Numbered from the stretch's first letter, positions 16,428 to 24,269 are shown. The stretch: DNA of 34,846 nucleotides from Oscillospiraceae bacterium (GCA_015064355.1 SVSJ01000026.1:1-34846), one strand, 5' to 3'. The notes: generated by a model from the sequence alone, not told the origin. Translations and numbers: made by a program.

Positions 16428-16623
16428 TGTTATCCTCCGCCCGGTGGATTTTTTTGATTGCTTTTTCAAGCTTTTCTCTGGGAAGAACCATATCGCGACC
16501 ACAGCCTGTACAAACTATGCGGATGTCACTGCCGATGCGCAGTACCTCAAAGAGAGATGTTCCGCAGGGGTGTTTCTTTTTTAATTCAAGCTTGTCGCCC
16601 ACAAGAATTTTCGGTATTATCAT
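16414..16623 (-). CDS. DUF951 family protein
   Basis: The 69-residue protein starts MIIPKILVGDKLELKKKHPC and continues with GTSLFEVLRIGSDIRIVC and TGCGRDMVLPREKLEKAIKK, a clear match to DUF951 (PF06107). This family is small, widespread in Firmicutes and of unknown function. Cys and His residues (KKHPCG and CTGCGR) may bind a metal. I choose ATG at 16623 because GGGAGGA is well placed; an upstream TTG start would use that site as coding sequence. It is the first gene of the yfhO-ruvA-ruvB unit, behind a good promoter at 16656-16684. Confidence 0.93.
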   Translation of the reverse strand: MIIPKILVGDKLELKKKHPCGTSLFEVLRIGSDIRIVCTGCGRDMVLPREKLEKAIKKIHRAEDNNDEK

Positions 16624-16655
16624 CTTGTCCTCCCGCAAATAAGTTCTTTGTTGTT

Positions 16656-16684
16656 ATTATACCACGATTATGTCGGAATGTAAA
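16656..16684 (-). promoter_or_regulatory. sigma-A promoter of DUF951-yfhO-ruvAB
   Basis: On the minus strand TTTACA (16679-16684), a 17-bp spacer and TATAAT with an upstream TGG (16656-16661) lie 33 bases before the DUF951 ATG. Confidence 0.8.
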
Positions 16685-16727
16685 TAAGATGTAGAAAATT
16701 CAGCGAAGTTTACAATTATAAAAGTAA

Positions 16728-16932
16728 ATTGCTACCTTGATCGTATGGGGCGGCATCTTCGACCTCCCGCACTCAAAATTTCACGATTTGAACAGGCTTG
16801 CCGATCTTTTTGCAGCTTTTTGATAACGTGTGCCGTGCCGCTAGTCAGATATTAATTCTCATTCGTGATTGCATCGAAGAATACGAAGCAAAGCACGGCG
16901 AGATAGAAGAGATCCGCAAGAAAACCAAATAA
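16728..16932 (+). pseudogene. probable decayed coding fragment with one frameshift
   Basis: The 352 bases between DUF951 and the methyltransferase gene hold no intact gene. Frame from 16728 reads ..TLIVWGGIFDLPHSKFH then DLNRLADLFAAF and stops at 16821. Dropping one T from the T-run at 16816-16821 joins it to a second frame, DNVCRAASQILILIRDCIEE then YEAKHGEIEEIRKKTK, ending at TAA 16930-16932. The joined text looks protein-like, with a helical, charged C-terminus. No start codon or binding site exists, since a stop lies at 16725. The parent family is not recognised. Confidence 0.35.
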
Positions 16933-16939
16933 TGAAAAG

Positions 16940-16974
16940 AGCACCCTTGGTGAAACCCAAGAGTGCTTTTTGAT
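16940..16974. terminator. bidirectional terminator before the SpoU methyltransferase end
   Basis: AGCAC-C-CTTGG / CCAAG-A-GTGCT (16940-16950 and 16957-16967) has a 6-nt loop, with five Ts following on the plus strand and an A-run before it. It ends the minus-strand unit finishing at 16976 and follows the decayed fragment on the plus strand. Confidence 0.8.
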
Positions 16975-16975
16975 T

Positions 16976-17749
16976 TTATTTTTTGTTCTGCCTCATGACC
17001 TCGTACGCAAGCATTGACGCTGCAGAGGCCGCAGAAAGAGATCCGCCGAAATCCCGACCGTAGTCGATTCTGACAATCTGATCAGCCTTTTCGAGAAGGG
17101 ATGCGGAAATACCGCGCTTCTCACCACCGACAATTAAGAATATTGGACAGGTCATATCCGCATCAAAGGATGAAACCGAATCTCTGATCCCCGCACAGGC
17201 GATTTTGTACCCGCGATCACGGAAATAATCTGCCGCAGACACACCGTCGGATATGTAAACCGGCAAAAGCTCCGATGCCCCAGCCGACGAGCGGCAAACA
17301 ACTCCGGCCGCGCTCATCCAGTTGCGAGGTGAGAGCACAACTCCGTCAGCCCCGCAGGCATAAAGAGAGCGGAGCGCGTAACCAAAGTTGTAAGGGTCCT
17401 CGATCCCCTCGATCATAACGTAAAATCCGCCGGTCTTTACTTCAAAATCAGTCAATTCGGGAATAGTACGCTCGGTACACTCTGCAACGATACCCCCGTG
17501 GGTGTTGCCCGTTGTAAGGGCGTCGATCTCATCTGCCGTAGTCATTTCTATGGAAAAGCCCAGCTCACGGGATTTTACCCGAAGCCAGGCGAGCTCCTTA
17601 CCACGGCTCTGGCATCTTTCCGAATCCACAAGAATACGGATAATGCGTCTGTCACTGATACCACCGTTTGCAGCGTAGATCACCGAGCGGATCGAGGTCA
17701 TTCCCTCAAAAAGGGTACCGGACGTGAAGCGTGATTCTTCTTTTTTCAT
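16976..17749 (-). CDS. SpoU/TrmH family RNA 2'-O-methyltransferase
   Basis: The 257-residue protein has an N-terminal RNA-substrate-binding-like domain (about 1-100) and a SPOUT catalytic domain. Motif 1 is IEDPYNFGYALRSLYACGADG with the expected Asn and Arg, and motif 2 is LIVGGEKRGIS with the expected Glu. Motif 3 reads GGSLSAASAASMLAYE, where most family members have SLNVSVAAGILLYE, so the usual Asn is replaced by Ser. It transfers a methyl group from SAM to ribose in rRNA or tRNA; the exact nucleotide cannot be told. It follows prfB by 12 bp and is probably cotranscribed. The closest purine-rich site, AAGGAA, is about 14 bases from the ATG, so translation may depend on coupling to prfB. 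Confidence 0.88.
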   Translation of the reverse strand: MKKEESRFTSGTLFEGMTSIRSVIYAANGGISDRRIIRILVDSERCQSRGKELAWLRVKSRELGFSIEMTTADEIDALTTGNTHGGIVAECTERTIPELTDFEVKTGGFYVMIEGIEDPYNFGYALRSLYACGADGVVLSPRNWMSAAGVVCRSSAGASELLPVYISDGVSAADYFRDRGYKIACAGIRDSVSSFDADMTCPIFLIVGGEKRGISASLLEKADQIVRIDYGRDFGGSLSAASAASMLAYEVMRQNKK

Positions 17750-17761
17750 AGTTTAATTCGA

Positions 17762-18874
17762 TTATTCCTTTGCAGCGTTCATCTTCAGGTATGCATTGAT
17801 GAATCCGTCGATCTCACCGTCCATAACTGCCTGAATATTACCGTCTTCGTAGCCTGTTCTGGTGTCCTTCGCAAGGGTATAAGGCATGAATACGTAGGAG
17901 CGGATCTGTGAACCCCACTCGATCTTAGTCTTTACACCCTTGATGTCGTCGATCTTATCAAGCTTTTCGCGTTCCTTGATCTCCATCAGCTTGGACTTGA
18001 GCATCTTCATAGCAGTTTCTCTGTTCTGAAGCTGGCTGCGCTCTGTCTGACAACCTACTACTATACCTGTGGGAATATGTGTGATTCTGATAGCGGAGTC
18101 AGTCTTGTTAACGTGCTGTCCACCTGCACCGGAAGAACGGTGTGCGGTGATCTCAAGGTCTTCTTCCTTGATCTCGATGGTATTGTCGTCCTCGAACTCT
18201 GGCATAACCTCGATAGACGCAAAGGATGTCTGACGTCTGCCGGAAGCGTCAAAGGGAGATACTCTTACGAGACGGTGTACGCCGTTTTCACCCTTAAGAT
18301 AGCCGTATGCATTCCGACCCTCGATCATAATGGTAGCAGACTTAAGTCCTGCTTCTTCGCCGTCAAGCCAGTCGAGGAGCTTAACGTTGTAGCCGTGCTT
18401 TTCACCCCAGCGTGTGTACATACGGTAGAGCATCTGCGCCCAGTCCTGAGCCTCAGTACCGCCGGCACCCGGATGGAAAGAAACGATAGCGTTGTGGGAG
18501 TCGTATTCGCCGGAGAGAAGGATCTCGATTCTCTGGCGTTCCTCTTCCTCTTCGATCTCGCGTACCGCAGTTTCAACCTCTTCGATAAGAGATTCGTCAT
18601 TTTCTTCAATAGCAAGCTCTGCAAGGGTAATTGTGTCTTCAAGCTTTGCTTCAAGAGATTCGTACTGTTCAACCTTGTCCTTAAGTCTCTTGATCTCCTT
18701 AAGGATCTTGCCGGAGTTTGCCTGATCGTTCCAGAATTCAGGGGAGGAAGTGGTTTCTTCCATAGCGGCAACCTTTGTACGCAGATCGTCAATGCGAAGT
18801 GCATTTCCAAGCTCAGCTATATCTGCTCTGAAATTTTCCAGTCTGTATTTTGCTTCTTCAAGTGCGATAATCAA
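17762..18874 (-). CDS. prfB: peptide chain release factor 2, no programmed frameshift
   Basis: The 370-residue factor ends translation at UGA and UAA codons. The stop-recognition tripeptide SPF is at 206-208 (RVSPFDASGRRQTS) and the GGQ peptidyl-tRNA hydrolysis motif at 251-253 (RSSGAGGQHVNKTDSA). I place the start at TTG 18872-18874 because GGAGG lies eight bases upstream; the open frame to 18889 would put that site inside the coding region. Most bacterial prfB genes carry a CUUUGAC +1 frameshift site near codon 25. Here that region reads ELGNALRIDDL in one continuous frame with CTTCGC at the matching place, so autoregulation by frameshifting is absent. Confidence 0.95.
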   Translation of the reverse strand: MIIALEEAKYRLENFRADIAELGNALRIDDLRTKVAAMEETTSSPEFWNDQANSGKILKEIKRLKDKVEQYESLEAKLEDTITLAELAIEENDESLIEEVETAVREIEEEEERQRIEILLSGEYDSHNAIVSFHPGAGGTEAQDWAQMLYRMYTRWGEKHGYNVKLLDWLDGEEAGLKSATIMIEGRNAYGYLKGENGVHRLVRVSPFDASGRRQTSFASIEVMPEFEDDNTIEIKEEDLEITAHRSSGAGGQHVNKTDSAIRITHIPTGIVVGCQTERSQLQNRETAMKMLKSKLMEIKEREKLDKIDDIKGVKTKIEWGSQIRSYVFMPYTLAKDTRTGYEDGNIQAVMDGEIDGFINAYLKMNAAKE

Positions 18875-18914
18875 GTATATGTCCTCCAAAATTTATTCGA
18901 TGTATTTAACTGTA

Positions 18915-19112
18915 TCAAACCTCAACGTATTCAAGAGAAACTTCTTTGTTCATACGCTTAGGCGCGCGTTTGAGAGGGTCGTATTTGAAACGGCGACAAG
19001 CGTGTGCTGCGGAAACGACGCCCAACTTTGAGCAGAGCATTTTGTCAGGATCTGACAAAGAGGTTGCGTTTTCGCAATATTTACAGTATTTTTCGATCTC
19101 GTTCCGTTCCAC
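18915..19112 (-). CDS. small four-cysteine protein conserved in Clostridia
   Basis: The 65-residue protein starts at GTG 19112, with AGGAG about eight bases upstream. Cys10 and Cys13 (CKYC), Cys27 (LCSKLG) and Cys39 (ACRRFKYDPLKR) form a likely zinc site. The ending FKYDPLKRAPKR recalls a short unnamed family that I have seen in many Clostridia, but I cannot name a Pfam entry. It is the first gene after a promoter and lies 40 bp before prfB, so the two are probably coexpressed. A translation or ribosome link is guessed from position only. Confidence 0.75.
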   Translation of the reverse strand: MERNEIEKYCKYCENATSLSDPDKMLCSKLGVVSAAHACRRFKYDPLKRAPKRMNKEVSLEYVEV

Positions 19113-19159
19113 GTTAATCTCTCCTGCGCATAATTTGCCAATTTTAGTTTACTCTTAAT

Positions 19160-19188
19160 ATTATATATAATATATCCTCAAAAATCAA
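19160..19188 (-). promoter_or_regulatory. sigma-A promoter of the small Cys protein-prfB-spoU unit
   Basis: On the minus strand TTGATT (19183-19188), a 17-bp spacer and TATAAT (19160-19165) lie about 50 bases before the GTG. It sits just downstream of the ylbJ stop (19203), where no terminator is visible, so read-through from ylbJ is possible. Confidence 0.72.
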
Positions 19189-19202
19189 TACCCATACGGA
19201 AA

Positions 19203-20237
19203 CTAATTTCTTCTCCGTGCATAAGTTGAGAGAAAAAATACTGCAAATAGGATGCCGAGCTTACAGATTAGCAGGGGCAAGCCTGTGGTTAAAAGGGGAG
19301 AAAAAACAGACGCGGAGGGAGAAAGAGGGATAATTTTAGAAAAAATTGCGGCGGCAGCACCAAGAAAAACTCCCTCACACAGTTTGACTGTCACGTAGCG
19401 TCCCGATGGGATCCCGTGCTTTTCAGTAAAGTTAACGCACTGCATAAAAACTGCAAGGCCGGAGAATCCTACCGCAAATCCGGTAATTGCCGCGCCGGGT
19501 ATTCCGCCTGTGGTTGAGCCGAAAAAAGCACCGGTTGAAAACTCGAAAACGGTCATAAAAATTGGCGCAAGGGGAGGAAGTACGGCTGATGCCATAACGG
19601 CGATAACTCTGAAAAATACTATGTAACCGGTAATTGCCAGGCAAGATAGAGACGACTCGGAGATCCCGCGGCACAATGCTTCCATAAATGTGCATTTTTC
19701 TGGCGGGATATCGACGGACAACTCCTCTCCTTCATTTTGCACACGAGAAAGAATAAAACCTGCGACAAACGCGAAGAAGATCTGACAAAGGTACAAAAAC
19801 AGCCCAAATCCGGGACTGTGCCACCACCCGCCAACAGCACCAATAAGAAAGGAGGGGCTTGTTTGCGAGGAGATCGCCCAAAGCTTTGCGGCTTGGGCTT
19901 TTGTTATGCTTCCGTTCTCGTACAGCCGCTTTGCTCCAAGAGCCCCAATGGGAAATCCGCAAACGATCCCGCAAAGGATCACCTGAGCCGACACCCGCGG
20001 AAGTCCGAACAGTTTTTCTGTAGAAATTAGAGAATAAACCGGCTGAAGAAGATCCAGCGAAATGATAACTGATGACACGACCATGTAGGGAAAAAGAGAT
20101 GGGATAACAGAGCTAACCGACAAGGACAAAGCCTCCCGTGCGGCACCTGCGGCATCTTTCTCGAACACAAGGAGGAGAGAAAGAAGGAGACAAACAAGTA
20201 TGGCTGATAATGAAGTGATCGCTTTTCTTTTAAGCAT
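19203..20237 (-). CDS. ylbJ: YlbJ-like sporulation integral membrane protein
   Basis: The 344-residue protein has about eight hydrophobic helices and the nucleoside-recognition (Gate) type pattern of YlbJ: SVSSVIPSLFPYMVVSS near 42-58, CGIVCGFPIGALGAKRLYE at about 93-111, and SQTSPSFLIGAVGG at about 124-137. YlbJ is made in the mother cell under sigma E and is needed for normal spore coat and cortex formation in B. subtilis. GAGGAAAA precedes the ATG. It is divergent from yqfC with a 76-bp gap, so the two sporulation units share a control region. The family also contains spore maturation SpmA/B-like members, but the motif order favours YlbJ. Confidence 0.86.
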   Translation of the reverse strand: MLKRKAITSLSAILVCLLLSLLLVFEKDAAGAAREALSLSVSSVIPSLFPYMVVSSVIISLDLLQPVYSLISTEKLFGLPRVSAQVILCGIVCGFPIGALGAKRLYENGSITKAQAAKLWAISSQTSPSFLIGAVGGWWHSPGFGLFLYLCQIFFAFVAGFILSRVQNEGEELSVDIPPEKCTFMEALCRGISESSLSCLAITGYIVFFRVIAVMASAVLPPLAPIFMTVFEFSTGAFFGSTTGGIPGAAITGFAVGFSGLAVFMQCVNFTEKHGIPSGRYVTVKLCEGVFLGAAAAIFSKIIPLSPSASVFSPLLTTGLPLLICKLGILFAVFFLSTYARRRN

Positions 20238-20260
20238 ATTTTCCTCGATAATTTACCGCA

Positions 20261-20289
20261 TTGACTATAACCAGCGGGCATAATATATT
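20261..20289 (+). promoter_or_regulatory. promoter of yqfC-yqfD-phoH-ybeY-era-recO
   Basis: TTGACT (20261-20266), a 17-bp spacer and TATATT (20284-20289) fit sigma A. Since the first two genes are sporulation genes, a sigma E promoter may overlap, but I could not pick one with confidence. Confidence 0.65.
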
Positions 20290-20313
20290 ACAGTAGATTT
20301 ATATGCGTCGGGG

Positions 20314-20637
20314 GTGTTTGATTTGACCGGAAATAAACGAAAAAAGCTAAAGCTGTACGAGAGGATAGCCGACTATTGCGAGGTGAGTCAGGACTATGTG
20401 GCGCCTGTGCCTGTGTTCACATTTCTCGGCAACAGAAAGATTGAAATAGACGGCTGCAGGGGGATTCTTGAGTATTCTGCTGACAGGATCACCTTGATTG
20501 CAGGGAACGAGAAGTTCACCGTTTTCGGAGAAGGGCTTACTCTGTCAGACTTCAGATTTAAGGTGCTGTGCGTAAGGGGAAACATTCGGGGAGTTGTATT
20601 TGGCGAGATACCGCGGAAGGAGGGGGACGATGTTTAA
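20314..20637 (+). CDS. yqfC: sporulation protein YqfC (YabP/YqfC family)
   Basis: The protein is at most 107 residues. Landmarks are VPVFTFLGNRKIEIDGCRGI and LEYSADRITLIAGNEKFTVF then GEGLTL, which match the YabP/YqfC fold. YqfC is made in the mother cell early in sporulation; its biochemical role is unknown. The start is uncertain: GTG 20314 has GGGGG directly next to it, while an in-frame TTG at 20323 has that site about eight bases upstream and may be the real start (104 residues). The end overlaps yqfD by eight bases. Confidence 0.87.
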   Translation: MFDLTGNKRKKLKLYERIADYCEVSQDYVAPVPVFTFLGNRKIEIDGCRGILEYSADRITLIAGNEKFTVFGEGLTLSDFRFKVLCVRGNIRGVVFGEIPRKEGDDV

Positions 20638-21835
20638 TAAACTGCGCCATTATCTCACAGGCTGGAGACGTCTTACGGTAGACTCAAAAAATGCGGCTGG
20701 AGCTTTTGACTTGATGTACAAAAACGAGATCCGCTTCTCAGGCGAGCAAATGATGGCGGACGGACGGGTTACGGTGATGATTCGCGAGAGGGAGTATAAA
20801 AGATTCACTATCCTTGCCGAAGAAACAGAGATCGAATATGCCGCATCCGAGCTACTCGGTCTGCCTGTCACTCTCGGATTTATCCGCCGTCGACCAATGC
20901 TTCTTATTGGACTGATCCTTGCGGTCTTCTGGCTGATCTACTCGGAAAACCTGGTGTGGGATATAAAAATTACGGGTAACACAAAAACTCCGACAGATGA
21001 GATTATTAACCACCTGTCCGACCTGGGATTTGAGGTGGGAACTAACTTTAAAAAAGTGAATTTCAATAAGCTTCACGCTACATACGTTGCAGAGCAGCAG
21101 GATATTGCGTGGCTGTCCATATATATGAATGGAACCGTTGCAGAGGTACAGGTCAAGGAACTGTATGAAGACACACGTCCGAAACACGAGGGAGGAATAT
21201 ACGCAAACGTTGTGGCAACAGAGGACGGTGTGGTTGAATCGGTAAATGTGTTCGAAGGACAGGCGGCAGTAAAGGCAGGAGACTTTGTCAGAGCAGGGCA
21301 GGTACTGATCTCCGGGGTGGTGGAAAACAAGGACGGATCAGTGAGATACGAATATGCCGCAGGCGAGGTCATATGCAAAATTGCACGCAAAGCGACGGTA
21401 AAAGTGCAGTCAGAAAGGGAGGTAAAACGGTACACAGGGCAGGAAATAACAAAAAAATCAGTAAAAATCTTCAAAAAATCAATAAATCTTTTCATAAAGG
21501 GTGGAATTGAGTACCCAACTTGTGATAAAATAGATATGATGGAACAGTTATGCCCGTTTGGGCTTGTCCGTTTACCTGTGTGGATTAATACGACCGTTTA
21601 TAAGGAATACGAAACGGTTGTGGAAACAGTTCCACCATCCACTGCGGCAGATGATGCACTGCGGCAGCTTAGCGCACTTATCAAAGAGAAAACTGCGGAC
21701 GGAGAGCTTATCTCTAAATCCGTTACCACAGAATTCGATAACGGAGTTTACAGGATAGACTGCCTTCTTCATATGCTCTGCGATATAGGAACCACTGCAG
21801 AATTTTACGCAGAAAATATTGAATCACAAAAATAA
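20630..21835 (+). CDS. yqfD: sporulation protein YqfD
   Basis: The 401-residue protein starts MFNKLRHYLTG at 20630, where GGAGGGGG lies upstream inside yqfC; the frame to 20594 lacks a site. A short N-terminal domain with RFTILAEE-type text precedes one membrane helix (MLLIGLILAVFWLIYSENLVW, about 91-111). The extracytoplasmic part begins DIKITGNTKTPTDEIINHL, similar to a POTRA-like fold, and includes VVATEDGVVESVNVFEGQAAVKAGDFV, a lipoyl/barrel-sandwich-like segment. YqfD is a mother-cell membrane protein of unknown mechanism, sometimes annotated as stage IV sporulation protein. It overlaps yqfC and is followed by phoH after 24 bp. Confidence 0.9.
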   Translation: MFNKLRHYLTGWRRLTVDSKNAAGAFDLMYKNEIRFSGEQMMADGRVTVMIREREYKRFTILAEETEIEYAASELLGLPVTLGFIRRRPMLLIGLILAVFWLIYSENLVWDIKITGNTKTPTDEIINHLSDLGFEVGTNFKKVNFNKLHATYVAEQQDIAWLSIYMNGTVAEVQVKELYEDTRPKHEGGIYANVVATEDGVVESVNVFEGQAAVKAGDFVRAGQVLISGVVENKDGSVRYEYAAGEVICKIARKATVKVQSEREVKRYTGQEITKKSVKIFKKSINLFIKGGIEYPTCDKIDMMEQLCPFGLVRLPVWINTTVYKEYETVVETVPPSTAADDALRQLSALIKEKTADGELISKSVTTEFDNGVYRIDCLLHMLCDIGTTAEFYAENIESQK

Positions 21836-21859
21836 TAAGAACTCCAAAAGGAGAAATAT

Positions 21860-22903
21860 ATGCTTCAAAGAAAAATCAGTACTACCTCGTCCGAGGTGAC
21901 ATCCCGAATATTCGGAAGCTACGACAAAAATATCAACTACATTGAAAATCAGTTTGGTGTGCGGATATACAACATCCAGAACCAGAACGACGACGGTGAT
22001 ACCATCGTTGTTGAGGGAGAGGGCGATGCTGTTTCCATGGCAGCGGAAGTGATCAATTATCTCAAGCGCATCGTGTCCTTTGGCGAAGAGCCCACGGACC
22101 AGAGCGTTGATTATATAATAGGCATGGTCAAGGAGGGCAGGGCAGACGAGCTCTTGAACTTCGATGACGATTGTTTCTTCGTAACTGCTAAAGGAAAGCC
22201 GGTCAAGGCAAAGACCGTTGGTCAGAAGAAATACCTTGATTCAATCAAGAAGAACACGGTCATCCTGGGCATCGGCCCGGCCGGTACAGGTAAAACCTAC
22301 CTTGCGGTAGCGGCAGCGGTTAAAGCTCTTCGCGCACACGAGGTAAGCAGAATTATTCTCACCCGTCCTGCAGTTGAGGCAGGCGAGCGCCTTGGATTCT
22401 TGCCCGGAGACCTCCAGAGCAAGATCGACCCCTACCTCCGCCCCCTGTACGATGCACTTTACGAAATGCTTGGTGCTGAGTCCTGCACACGTATGATCGA
22501 GAAAATGACCATTGAGATCGCACCCCTTGCATATATGAGAGGCCGAACTCTTGACGAGTCCTTCATCATTCTCGACGAAGCCCAGAACACCACTCCCGAG
22601 CAGATGAAAATGTTTCTCACACGTCTTGGCAACGGATCAAAGGCAGTAGTGACAGGCGACCTTACCCAGACTGACCTGCCCCGGGGCACCAGAAGCGGCC
22701 TGTCGATCGCAACGCAGATACTCAAGGGAATCGAGGGAATCGGCATCCACGAGTTCTCCGAGCGTGACGTTGTCCGCCACAGACTTGTTCAGAAGATCAT
22801 TATGGCATACGATAAATACGACAGAGAAAGAAAAATAAAGGAGAACGAGCGGGCTGAAAAGGAAAGAGCCAAGTTCCGCGCTATAAGAAAAAATGAGACT
22901 TAA
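21860..22903 (+). CDS. phoH: PhoH-family ATPase
   Basis: The 347-residue protein has an N-terminal KH-like RNA-binding part (about 20-75) and a P-loop ATPase domain with Walker A GIGPAGTGKTYLAVAAAV at about 138-155 and Walker B FIILDEAQNTTPEQM at about 234-248. PhoH-like proteins next to ybeY are thought to act as RNA helicase-like factors in ribosome or RNA quality control. AAGGAG lies nine bases before the ATG. The C-terminal tail is highly charged (KIKENERAEKERAKFRAIRK). The stop overlaps ybeY by 11 bases. Confidence 0.95.
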   Translation: MLQRKISTTSSEVTSRIFGSYDKNINYIENQFGVRIYNIQNQNDDGDTIVVEGEGDAVSMAAEVINYLKRIVSFGEEPTDQSVDYIIGMVKEGRADELLNFDDDCFFVTAKGKPVKAKTVGQKKYLDSIKKNTVILGIGPAGTGKTYLAVAAAVKALRAHEVSRIILTRPAVEAGERLGFLPGDLQSKIDPYLRPLYDALYEMLGAESCTRMIEKMTIEIAPLAYMRGRTLDESFIILDEAQNTTPEQMKMFLTRLGNGSKAVVTGDLTQTDLPRGTRSGLSIATQILKGIEGIGIHEFSERDVVRHRLVQKIIMAYDKYDRERKIKENERAEKERAKFRAIRKNET

Positions 22904-23363
22904 AATATATTGGGCAAACGAACAGAATAAAACCAGAGTTAACCTTGGCATGAAAATGCTTATCAGACGTGCAATTAAAGGCGCACTTACTTGTGAAGAT
23001 TGGGATCAGCCCTCCACCGTTTCCGTGACATTTACGGACAACGAGGGCATCCGCGAAAAGAACCGTGAGTTCCGCGGCATAGACTCCCCAACAGACGTGC
23101 TGTCATTTCCTATGTACGATATGCAAAACGGGGACACTCCGGATCCCGACACCGTGGCGGAGCTTGGTGACATAGTACTCTCTCTTGAGCGTGCGTATGA
23201 GCAGTCACAGGAGTTCGGCCACAGCTACGAGCGCGAATGCGCGTTTCTTACAGTTCATTCCGTGCTTCATCTTCTCGGATACGACCATATGGAGCCCGAC
23301 GAGGAAGAAGAAATGCGGGCGCGTCAGCGTATCATTATGAAGAAAATCGGACTTGAAAGATAA
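22893..23363 (+). CDS. ybeY: endoribonuclease / rRNA maturation factor YbeY
   Basis: The 156-residue metalloprotein acts in 16S rRNA 3' end maturation and ribosome quality control. The zinc motif HxxxHxxxxxH is clear in HSVLHLLGYDHM (about 120-131), and the family segment REKNREFRGIDSPTDVLSFP is at about 53-72. Length is normal. It starts inside the end of phoH. Confidence 0.96.
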   Translation: MRLKIYWANEQNKTRVNLGMKMLIRRAIKGALTCEDWDQPSTVSVTFTDNEGIREKNREFRGIDSPTDVLSFPMYDMQNGDTPDPDTVAELGDIVLSLERAYEQSQEFGHSYERECAFLTVHSVLHLLGYDHMEPDEEEEMRARQRIIMKKIGLER

Positions 23364-23375
23364 CAGAGGTAAAAT

Positions 23376-24269
23376 ATGACAAGAACAGCATTTATAACAA
23401 TAGTAGGCAGACCTAACGTAGGAAAAAGCACCTTGATGAACCATCTTCTCGGCGAAAAGGTAGCCATTGTTTCCTCCCGCCCACAGACAACACGTAACCG
23501 TATCGCGGGCATACTCACAAAGGGTGAGGACCAGTTTGTGTTCATCGACACCCCCGGAGTGCATAAGGCAAAGAACAAGCTGGGCGAATTTATGATGAAG
23601 ACAGTCCGCGCATCCGTTGGATCAGCAGACGCAGTTATTCTTATTGCGGAAGCAGGATATCCCGCAGGAGAGATCGAGAAAAACCTCATCAGTCAGATCA
23701 AAAAAATGGAGCTGCCCTCTATTCTCGTGCTGAACAAGATCGACCTTGTAAACCGGGAAAAGCTTGCTGAAACTATCGCAAATTACGCATCTCTCCACGA
23801 TTTTGACGCAGTTGTTCCCACTTGTGCGGAATCCGGCAAAAACGTGGAAGAAGTCCTTGAAGAGGCGTCCAAATTCCTGTACGAAAGCGACTGGATGTTC
23901 GATTCCGACAGCCTTACCGACCAGCCGGAGCGCCAGATCGCAGCCGAGATCATCCGCGAAAAGATTTTGCGCACCATGTCCGACGAGATCCCTCACGGTA
24001 CTGCCGTTGTTATCGAGGATTTCACCGAAGACGACGAAATGATCCGCATCCGCGCTGAGATATACTGCGAAAAGCAGTCTCACAAGGGAATCATCGTTGG
24101 CAAAAACGGCACCATGCTGAAAAAGATCGGCACCTATGCCAGAGAAGATATGGAAGCATTCTTCGGAATCAAGGTGTACCTGAATCTTTGGGTAAAGGTC
24201 AAGGAAAAGTGGCGCGACAATCAGCTCAGCCTTAATAATTTCGGCTTCAAGCCAGAAGATCTTGAATAA
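23376..24269 (+). CDS. era: GTPase Era
   Basis: The 297-residue GTPase binds the 3' end of 16S rRNA during small-subunit assembly. G1 is GRPNVGKST (11-19), G3 is DTPG (about 59-62), and G4 is NKID (about 120-123). The C-terminal KH domain carries GKNGTMLKKIG at about 242-252. AGAGG precedes the ATG. In many Firmicutes dgkA and cdd lie between ybeY and era; here the gap is only 12 bp. Confidence 0.97.
   Translation: MTRTAFITIVGRPNVGKSTLMNHLLGEKVAIVSSRPQTTRNRIAGILTKGEDQFVFIDTPGVHKAKNKLGEFMMKTVRASVGSADAVILIAEAGYPAGEIEKNLISQIKKMELPSILVLNKIDLVNREKLAETIANYASLHDFDAVVPTCAESGKNVEEVLEEASKFLYESDWMFDSDSLTDQPERQIAAEIIREKILRTMSDEIPHGTAVVIEDFTEDDEMIRIRAEIYCEKQSHKGIIVGKNGTMLKKIGTYAREDMEAFFGIKVYLNLWVKVKEKWRDNQLSLNNFGFKPEDLE

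Noticed and set aside
18780..18889. Possible RF2 programmed frameshift site
   Set aside because: The reading frame is continuous and the CTTTGAC heptamer is absent.
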